From Neocallimastix lanati (nom. inval.) (lineage: Eukaryota; Neocallimastigomycota; Neocallimastigomycetes; Neocallimastigales; Neocallimastigaceae), in contig JACVTC010000164.1 in the NCBI GenBank assembly GCA_016946835.1, positions 1 through 64,000 of the forward strand: a DNA stretch of 64,000 nucleotides, read 5' to 3'. Position numbers and translations under genes: made by a program. The notes beneath the pieces were generated by a model that was not told the DNA's origin, made no database searches, and saw only the letters and a list, made by a program, of their open reading frames with translations. Position 1 is the first letter of the stretch. The number at the start of each line of letters is the position of its first letter. Below are positions 56,529 through 64,000 of the stretch, piece by piece.

Positions 56529-57956
56529 ATGGAAGACAATATAGAAATTGAAATAAGTGAAACAAATCGAGGAAAACAAATTATTATTAATAAAAAACAC
56601 AAATTTAATTTTTCATTTCAAAGGAAAGATAAATCAAAAATTTATAGATGCACTGAATATAAGACTTTAAATAAATGTAAATCTTTAATTATTTTAAATG
56701 ATAAAAAGGAGGTTTTAAAATATGAAAGTTTACATAACCATATCGAAAAAGAAATTGATGTGTCTATATCAGTAGCAAAGCATAAAATTAAGGAAGAAAT
56801 TAAGAAAAATTCAATTCCTATGGATATAAAACCTAAACATATATTTAATGCCGTTTCTCAAGAAATGGGACTTATATGTCCCGAATATAGTACAATTAGA
56901 TCCCAAATAATAAGAAATATAAATAAACAATTTCCTCCAAACATAAAAAGTTTTGATGATATTCCCATTGAATCAAAATATTATAAAACAAAAAGAAATG
57001 AAAATTTTATGATATTTAAAAACACTGATCTAATAATCTTTCAATCACCATTCCAAGCATATTTATTTTCGAATTATCATAAAAATATATTTGCGTACGG
57101 TACATTTTATGCGGCACCGAAATTTAGTTATCAGTTATTTATAACAAGAACTTATGTTGGGGAATTTAATATGTTTTACACTACTTCCATTTCTATATTA
57201 AAAAATAAAAAACAATCTACATATGAAACATTATTTAAAGAAATAAAAAAAAATGCAAATAAATTTAGGAGTAATACATTAATTACTACAATTAATTTTC
57301 ATTGTGATTTTGAACAAGGTATATCTAATGCCACAAAAAAAGTTTTTCCCAATATAAATATTAAATATTGTGTTTGGCATTACAAAAGATCATTAGAAAA
57401 ACAAAAAAATATATTATGTTATCATGAAGTGAAGAATAATAATGATGTATATATTTATTATAAAGCTATTTCGAACTTACCGTTTATAAACCCAAACTAT
57501 ATATTTGATATTTATATTATAATAAAAAGAATTTGTCAAAAAAAAAAGTATAATAATTTTCTGCAATTTTTAGAATATTTTAATAAAAATTATCTACTTA
57601 ATTATAATGTTAATAATTGGAATTATTATGAAAATATAGAGCATTTAACAAACAATGCATCAGAATCTTATAATAGCTACTTAAATAATATATTTCCAAA
57701 TAAACCTTTATTTTATAAATTAATATATATATTAAAAGAAGAAGAAAACTTATCTTATAATGATTATCAAAGGAGAACTAAAGGAAATTGGAAAAAAAAG
57801 CAAAAAATATTTAGTGCAACTGATGAAATTAAAATTTTAATTGAAAATTACAAAAGTAAGGAAATAAATTTATTTTATAATGGATACAACAGAAATGAAT
57901 TAGTTAAATTATGGGAAAAATGTTTAATTGATTTAAACGATATTAATTTAAAATAA
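56529..57956 (+). CDS. MULE transposase (475 aa)
   Basis: N-terminal FLYWCH-like zinc finger: C41, C50, H69 and H71 (IYRCTEYKTLNKC ... LHNH), expected to bind the element's ends. The MULE transposase domain spans ~residues 165-290: AYGTFYAAPKFSYQLF, then FHCDFEQGISNATKKVFP with D260, then the C-x2-H pair C281/H284 (YCVWHYKRS). At residue 190, where MULEs usually have the first catalytic Asp (DGTF), this protein has Tyr (TAC codon, one base from Asp). So it may be inactive or use another acid. The frame is single and uninterrupted. The start Met is supported by the parallel start of the deleted copy at 54896. Confidence 0.88.
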   Translation: MEDNIEIEISETNRGKQIIINKKHKFNFSFQRKDKSKIYRCTEYKTLNKCKSLIILNDKKEVLKYESLHNHIEKEIDVSISVAKHKIKEEIKKNSIPMDIKPKHIFNAVSQEMGLICPEYSTIRSQIIRNINKQFPPNIKSFDDIPIESKYYKTKRNENFMIFKNTDLIIFQSPFQAYLFSNYHKNIFAYGTFYAAPKFSYQLFITRTYVGEFNMFYTTSISILKNKKQSTYETLFKEIKKNANKFRSNTLITTINFHCDFEQGISNATKKVFPNINIKYCVWHYKRSLEKQKNILCYHEVKNNNDVYIYYKAISNLPFINPNYIFDIYIIIKRICQKKKYNNFLQFLEYFNKNYLLNYNVNNWNYYENIEHLTNNASESYNSYLNNIFPNKPLFYKLIYILKEEENLSYNDYQRRTKGNWKKKQKIFSATDEIKILIENYKSKEINLFYNGYNRNELVKLWEKCLIDLNDINLK

Positions 57957-58184
57957 ATAATCTTAATTTAAAAAAATGCTAGAAAAATAAAAATTTATTT
58001 ATTTTAAATTTATATTTATAATCGTTTAAATAATAATTAAATAATTTTAATTTAAAAAAATGCTAGAAAAATACAAATTTATTTACCTATTGTGTTTATT
58101 TAATAATCTTAATAGAAATTATCTTTTTAGTTATTTTTATTAAATAATTTATAACTAAAACCGATTTATTTGATACTAGTTAAA

Positions 58185-58411
58185 ATTTTATTAATATCAA
58201 TATCAATATTATATAATTATAAATTTTATTAATATCAATATATATAATTATAAATTTTATTAATATCAATATATATAATTATAAATTTTATTAATATCAA
58301 TATATATAATTATAAATTTTATTAATATCAATATCAATATTATATAATTATAAATTTTATTAATATCAATATCAATATTATATTATTATAAATTTTATTA
58401 ATATCAATATA
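58185..58411. repeat. Tandem array of 31- and 38-bp units in MULE 3' region
   Basis: About seven units of TTTTATTAATATCAATAT... with or without an extra ATCAATATT block, joined by ATAATTATAAA. The ATTAATATCAATATCAATAT core is the one repeated at 55172-55503, same orientation. Confidence 0.9.
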
Positions 58412-58830
58412 CTTTTCAAAATTAATTATGTTATTAAAAATATTAAATTCAATAAAAGATTTTTATTATTTTATTAAAATTATAATTGTTATTATTATAT
58501 TTTAATAATAATTGATTCATATTGATCAAACATTATAAATATTACTATGCAAATAATTAATTATTTTAATAGGATCAATTATTCAACTCTTATTGTTTTA
58601 ATTTTTAATTCTTATATCATTTAAATTAATATATATATATCGTTTATGAAAATATGAATTATAAATAATTAAAATTATTTACTTTTCATTTAAATTTTTT
58701 TATTTACTATAATAAAATATAATAATTAAAAGACAAACGTTATTATAACTAAATTTTTTTTTTTTTAAAAAAATAAATGAAAAAAAATTAAAATATATAA
58801 GATTCCTATATATATAAAATAATTATTATA

Positions 58831-59693
58831 TATTTTTTTTATTTTATTTTATTTTATTTTATTTTATTTTATTTTATTTTATTTTATTTTATTTTATTTT
58901 ATTTTATTTTATTTTATTTTATTTTATTTTATTTTATTTTATTTTATTTTATTTTATTTTATTTATTTATTCAATCTGTGCTTTATATTCATATTGTACT
59001 ATTTATTTTATTTTATTTTATTTTATTTTATTTTATTTTATTTTATTTTATTTTATTTTATTTTATTTTATTTTATTTTATTTTATTTTATTTTATTTTA
59101 TTTTATTTTATTTTATTTTATTTTATTTTATTTTATTTTTATTCAATCTGTACTTTATATTCATATTCTACTATTTATTTTACTTTATTTTATTTTATTT
59201 TATTTTATTTTATTTTATTTTATTTTATTTTATTTTATTTTATTTTATTTTATTTTATTTTATTTTTATTCAATCTGTACTTTATATTCATATTCTACTA
59301 TTTATTTTACTTTATTTTATTTTATTTTATTTTATTTTATTTTATTTTATTTTATTTTATTTTATTTTATTTTATTTTATTTTTATTCAATCTGTACTTT
59401 ATATTCATATTCTACTATTTATTTTACTTTATTTTATTTTATTTTATTTTATTTTATTTTATTTTATTTTATTTTATTTTATTTTATTTTATTTTATTTT
59501 ATTTTATTTTATTTTATTTTATTTTATTTTATTTTATTTTATTTTATTTTATTTTATTTTATTTTATTTTATTTTATTTTATTTTATTTTATTTTATTTT
59601 ATTTTATTCACTCTGTACTTATATTTATGTTTCTACTATTTATTTTATTTTATTTTATTTCATTTTATTTTATTTTATTCAATCTGTATTTTC
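58831..59693. repeat. (TTTTA)n tract with a periodic spacer
   Basis: Blocks of TTTTA pentamers are punctuated at about 58970, 59143, 59269, 59387, 59607 and 59678 by a ~45-bp phrase starting TCAATCTGTACTTTATATTC and ending TACTATTTATTTTACTTTA; the last two are reduced. Long Phe/Tyr/Ile/Leu frames across it are artefacts. Confidence 0.95.
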
Positions 59694-59956
59694 TGTTGAT
59701 AATATAAACAAGGTATTAATAATAATTAATAATATTTAAAATAAAATAAAAAAAATATAATTATTTTATATATGCAGTAATTATATATATATATATATAT
59801 TTTTATTTAATTTTCTAAAAAAATTTTTTTAGTCATAATAAACGTTTGTCTTCATTATTTTTATTATTATTTAAAAATTTATTTATTCATTTATAATTTA
59901 TTTATTCATTTATTTATTTATTACATTATAATACGCCATGTTTTCCGAAATGCACT

Positions 59957-60010
59957 ACAACAAAATACAAATTTATGTAATAAAAATTTTCGAAATGACA
60001 CACACCCCCC
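59957..60010 (-). repeat. Right terminal inverted repeat of MULE
   Basis: Reverse complement of the left end with one mismatch in the 42-bp core and a 2-bp length difference near the tip. Confidence 0.82.
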
Positions 60011-60023
60011 CTGATAATTACTA

Positions 60024-60066
60024 AGAGTGTGAGGCATTTCGAAAAATTTCATTTTGCAAAATTTTT
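60024..60066 (+). repeat. Second MULE-type terminus fragment
   Basis: AGTGTGAGGCATTTCGAAAAA resembles the left terminus (AGTGTGCATTTCGAAAAT) and starts 14 bp after the intact element's right end. Nothing of an element body follows, so it is a fragment. Confidence 0.5.
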
Positions 60067-60212
60067 TTAAAAGTTAATAAATAAATAAATTAATAATAAA
60101 GTAAATAAATTATATAATACAATTTAAATAAATAAAAATAAATACATAAAACTATAATAAATAAATAAATTTAAAAATAAATTTTTTAAAAAAAAAAATA
60201 ATTATAAATATA

Positions 60213-60393
60213 TGTTAAGTAATGTACATTAAGATATTAAAAAGTTTCTTAATGATATAATGTATGTAATAGATTAAATATTGAATTAATGTATTTTTAT
60301 CATAAGAAATAAAATAATAATTAATAATAAATAAATAAATATACAATAATATAAATTTCGTGTGTGTATCACATTCTGTGTGACTCCATAACA
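60213..60393 (+). repeat. Solo Ty1/copia LTR
   Basis: TGTTAAGTAATGTACATTAAG...GTGTGACTCCATAACA, 181 bp, resembles the 243-bp copia LTRs at both ends. ATATA flanks both sides (60208-60212 and 60394-60398), a fitting but A/T-only duplication. No internal region, so a solo LTR, older than the full copies. Confidence 0.65.
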
Positions 60394-60531
60394 ATATATA
60401 ATACTAAATATACATTAGAATTAAAGTATTAAAAAATGAAATATTTTATCACACGTTTTAAACATTATATAATTTTTCAAAATATATATATAATTAATAT
60501 TACTTTTTTATTTTATATATAAATAGCTCAT

Positions 60532-60706
<175 letters not shown>

Positions 60707-61147
60707 TTAATAAATTATCAATAATATTTTTTTTTGTTTCTTTATTATTATTTATTATCAAATATTTCCATATTAATTATAATATTAAGAAAAATTATAT
60801 ATTAAACTTATTATAATATATTTTTATTGAATTTTTATTTGTCAGTAATTAAACTTAAAAATTATATTATTTTATATAAAATAAGATTCTTTCTTTTTCA
60901 AATTTTGAAATTTGCGGTAGCTAAAAAGTTTGAAAATTACTTATAAGAGAATAATTTAATTAATTATAAAAAATATGTATTCGATTCATTTTGTGTTACA
61001 TACTTATGACTGTTTTTTTTTTTCATATTCTATTTCTAATTTTAATTAAAAAAAGTATCATTGATTATATATAATAATATTCACTATAATAAATTTTTAT
61101 AAATATATATAATTTTATATAATTTGTTAGATATTAAATATTTATTA

Positions 61148-61212
61148 AACTTTAATAAATAAATAATATATATTGATTTATATTAAATCAATATAAATTA
61201 TTTATTAAAGTT
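61148..61212. repeat. Near-perfect 65-bp inverted repeat
   Basis: Arms 61148-61180 and 61184-61212 (AACTTTAATAAATAA..., TTGATTTA | TAT | TAAATCAA) pair over ~29 bp with one 4-nt bulge. It lies 330 bp upstream of the secreted-protein gene. Confidence 0.8.
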
Positions 61213-61544
61213 TTATTAATAATTCGACTTGCATCCAATAAAAAAAAAGCTATTCTTATAAAACATAATTATAGTTATAATATTAAAAAATATAAAAAGA
61301 ATTTAAATTTATAAAAATGTCTCTTTTTGTTTTAATAAATTATTTGTAAATAATAAATTTTTTTAACGATATAAAAATTTTTTTTTTGAAATAGTTGAGT
61401 ATTGATCTAAAAAAATTTAGAACGTTAAAGTATATATTACTACTATTATAAGATTATAAATCGAAATTTATATATTAAAAAGATATAATAATTAAACAAT
61501 TAATTTTAATTAAAAAATTATAAACATATAAAACATAAATAAAG

Positions 61545-62141
61545 ATGAAATTCAGTACTCTCTTATATCTCGCTTTTACTATCGCAGTTGCATTTGCTCA
61601 ATTATCAGATGCTGAAGATAATGCTGTTGACGCAACATCAAATGATATTGGTTCTGATGTAGAAAGTAATCAAATACTAAATAATTATGATTCAGAAAAT
61701 GCTTATCAACAAAATGGAGAGGCTTCCGATGATTATGGAGATGATGCGGGTGTTAATGCCTTAGATGGAGGAGAAGAATCTGATAATGGAGATGAAACTA
61801 ATGGTAGTACTGAACAAAATGAAATAAATAATATGACTACACCTGTTACTCCAGATGCTCAACCAACTACTCAAGCAGCTATTGAATTTACTGGTGCTTC
61901 CGGTGAGGCTGCTCCAATTGCTGCACAAAATTCTACTTCACAGGCTGATACAGGTGTTACTAATAAACCAACAGTTGCTCTTGATGATGAGAGTAAAGCT
62001 AATACTCCTATTGATCCTGCTAAGATCGCTTCTGGTTTAGCAGGAGCCGCAGTAGTATCATCTGCTGGAATATTCTTCTTAGTTAAACGTTCAAAGCGTA
62101 GAGGTTTGGAAAGTGTTCGTAGTCAAATTACTATGGCCTAA
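61545..62141 (+). CDS. Small secreted or type I membrane protein (198 aa), family not recognised
   Basis: Single exon. Signal peptide MKFSTLLYLAFTIAVAFAQ (cleavage near 18-19). Residues ~20-160 are acidic and low in hydrophobics (DDYGDDAGVNALDGGEE), passing into a Thr/Ala/Asn-rich part with several N-x-S/T sites (NGST, NNMT, NSTS). One membrane helix at ~161-181 (ASGLAGAAVVSSAGIFFLV) is followed by a stop-transfer KRSKRRG and a short tail ending SQITMA. Topology: outside N-terminus, 17-residue cytoplasmic tail; a cell-wall-spanning or anchored surface protein. Codon use is noticeably less A/T-biased than flanking DNA, as in a well expressed gene. No domain identified; function unknown. Confidence 0.8.
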   Translation: MKFSTLLYLAFTIAVAFAQLSDAEDNAVDATSNDIGSDVESNQILNNYDSENAYQQNGEASDDYGDDAGVNALDGGEESDNGDETNGSTEQNEINNMTTPVTPDAQPTTQAAIEFTGASGEAAPIAAQNSTSQADTGVTNKPTVALDDESKANTPIDPAKIASGLAGAAVVSSAGIFFLVKRSKRRGLESVRSQITMA

Positions 62142-62399
62142 AAAATAATAAAATTACAAAATTCATTATAATAAATTAGAAGTTTTTCATTAATTTTTTT
62201 ATTAATTTAAAATATTATGAAAATATGAAATAATAATATAATATGTAAATATTGGTATATTTATTATTTGTTATTCTTATAATTATTTTATTATTTTAAA
62301 TATATGGTTAATCAATATGTATAGAGTATTTTTATATATAAATAAAATGTGACATTATTATTTTATAAAGTAATAAATATAAAAATATATTACATAAAA

Positions 62400-62721
62400 A
62401 AATTTCATTCCTTAAAATATAATGTTTTATATAAAAAAATATCTTTTATTTTTGTTTGTTTATAAATTAAGTAAATATTTTGAATTATGCATTAAGTTCA
62501 AAGTAAATATTAATAAATAGAAAATATGAAAATTATATTTTAATAGTAATAACAAAGAAAATTCATTCTTTAATGTGTAATGTTTTATATGAAAAAATAT
62601 ATTTTACTAATGTTTGTTTATAACTTATAGGATAATTAGGTAAATATTTTGAATTAAATATCAGTTAAAAGTAAATATTAATAAATGGAATATATTAGAA
62701 AGAATTATATTTTGATAGTAA
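62400..62721. repeat. Diverged tandem duplication (~160 bp unit)
   Basis: Copy 1 (62400-62550) and copy 2 (62560-62721) share TAATGTTTTATAT, TGTTTGTTTATAA, TAAATATTTTGAATTA and AGTAAATATTAATAAAT in order, with scattered differences and a ~12-bp insertion in copy 2. Confidence 0.8.
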
Positions 62722-62863
62722 TTGCAATTCAAAGGATGATAGTGTTGTTCACTTAAAATATAAACATAATTTATTTTGTAAAGCAAGAGCGTAATTAACT
62801 TTTATATGAATATTTTTATATAAATATTATTTTTTATAAACAATTTCAATAATTTAAATATAT

Positions 62864-62969
<106 letters not shown>

Positions 62970-63141
62970 AGGCAAGTAGGTAGTTAACTTTTCAGATACA
63001 AATGTCATAAATTTAAGAAAAAAAAATTTTTTTTTTATTTGTATTAAAAAAATATAAATTATATAAATATTTTTAATAATAAATATCTTTTGTATTCAAT
63101 ATAATATTATCAAAAATAATTTAATATAACTATTTTTATTG

Positions 63142-63174
<33 letters not shown>

Positions 63175-63336
63175 ATATTTTATATAAACCTCTAAAAATA
63201 ATTTAGAATTAATACTTTTTAGAGTTAATACACTTTTCTATATTATTAAAATATATATTTTATTTAATAATACAATTTACTAAAAAATGCCCGTCATTTA
63301 ATATGAATAAAAACTGAATTTAAAATGTCATTAAAT

Positions 63337-63410
<74 letters not shown>

Positions 63411-63440
63411 CTTTCAAATTATATATTACTTGTAATAAAA

Positions 63441-63501
<61 letters not shown>

Positions 63502-63671
63502 TTCATCTAATTCTGTCATCACAAAAATATAAATATAGTTTTATTGAAACTTATATATAGGTATATATGCATGTATGTATTTTTTACTTTTATTATAATA
63601 TATTTAAAAAAAAAAAGAAAAATTGAATATACATATATACTAATCTATTATAAATTTTATAAACTTTTATT

Positions 63672-64000
63672 TCATAATAAATACATGAAAATAAAATACA
63701 TGAAATTTTTTACATTAATATTAAATAAAAAGTATATTATGAATTTCGAGAATGAAATGGCCTTAAACTCTTCCCATTCATCGATAATAACACTATGTGT
63801 ATAATAATTATCATTCGAATCTATGTCAGAATTTCTTCTTTGCGCTATCGTTTCGACGTCACCACTCTTGAAAATAGTAGTTCTAATATTATGCAAATTG
63901 ATCGTAGCAAAAAACCACTGATCACAATTGACATAACCTCAGTAAGGAATTCCATAAGCCCCGCAAAATATGAAATCAAGAAAGAAGACTCTCTCGAATG
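63672..64000 (-). CDS. 3' end of a host gene, paralogue of the pseudogene at 44.7-47.1 kb (partial)
   Basis: Minus strand, running in from the right edge. 64000 to ~63945 reads SFLISYFAGLMEFLTEV. After a probable ~60-bp intron (acceptor ATATTAG, exon from 63882) comes TTIFKSGDVETIAQRRNSDI, then an acidic stretch (VIIDEWEEF), ending at 63672 or earlier. Both pieces match the decayed gene in the same order (FMGFAELLTN; VRSVEVETIRQRR). The intron (GTCAAT donor) is the least certain part. Function not recognised; by its paralogue's hydrophobic pieces, probably a membrane protein. Whether this copy is intact cannot be told from 330 bp. Confidence 0.45.

Larger units (their letters stand above)
55739..60010 (+). 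mobile_element. MULE (Mutator-like) DNA transposon with intact transposase frame
   Basis: Terminal inverted repeats are 55739-55790 and 59957-60010. The core, from CATTTCGAAAATTTTTATTAC through TTTGTATTTTG, matches in 41 of 42 positions, and both ends open with a G run followed by GTGTG. The transposase lies at 56529-57956. Subterminal AAGCCAY/GTGGCTT words recur at ~55790, 55812, 55912, 55951, 55967 and 56030. I find no convincing 8-11 bp target duplication. The right half contains a tandem array (58185-58411) and a TTTTA tract (58831-59693), inflating the element to 4.27 kb. Confidence 0.82.

Noticed and set aside
58978-59739. Two overlapping 240-250 aa Phe/Ile/Leu/Tyr frames
   Set aside because: Translation of the (TTTTA)n tract; a 5-base repeat is open in every frame that avoids stops.
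63331-63522. Poly-Phe frame on the minus strand
   Set aside because: Translation of A homopolymers on the plus strand.

Overview
The window looks like nuclear DNA of a eukaryotic microbe, most likely an anaerobic gut fungus (Neocallimastigomycota). It is extremely A/T-rich, carries long homopolymer and (ATT)n tracts, and its proteins contain Asn runs. Its host genes are cut by short A/T-rich introns, and one gene joins a beta-helix-like ectodomain to a class C-type seven-helix domain. The family is inferred from style and gene content, not from a species marker.

Left third (1-25.1 kb): almost entirely retroelements. A decayed Ty3/gypsy copy lies at 1-~5.0 kb (minus strand). Next is a whole-looking Ty3/gypsy element (5021-20358, minus strand, 542-bp LTRs, 5-bp target duplication). 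A second, chromodomain-bearing Ty3/gypsy element (13288-20307, plus strand, 735-bp LTRs, target duplication ATTTA) sits inside the first one's right LTR. The outer element ends about 10 bp before a tRNA-like sequence with A and B boxes. A broken Ty1/copia copy (20951-24751) and an older copia LTR (24884-25078) follow.

Middle (26.3-48.8 kb): a three-exon homeobox gene (minus strand, 26362-29348); an old copia relic containing a 316-bp MITE (30491-~32630); the spliceosomal DEAH helicase gene PRP16 in 19 exons (33028-38400); a young copia element with identical 243-bp LTRs inserted in an (ATT)n tract (39182-44429); and a decayed host membrane-protein gene (~44.7-47.1 kb).

Right third (48.8-64 kb): an 11-exon gene for a beta-helix/EGF-like/seven-helix receptor-like protein (48815-53645); an internally deleted and then an intact-frame MULE DNA transposon with matching terminal inverted repeats (55739-60010); a solo copia LTR; a small secreted or type I membrane protein gene (61545-62141); and the 3' end of a minus-strand gene that is a paralogue of the decayed gene at 44.7-47.1 kb.

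The host genes do not form a pathway. The main story is element dynamics: several very recent LTR insertions, nested insertion, three different apparent priming strategies (tRNA 3' end, tRNA anticodon arm, self-priming), and a MULE/MITE family sharing terminal and subterminal motifs.
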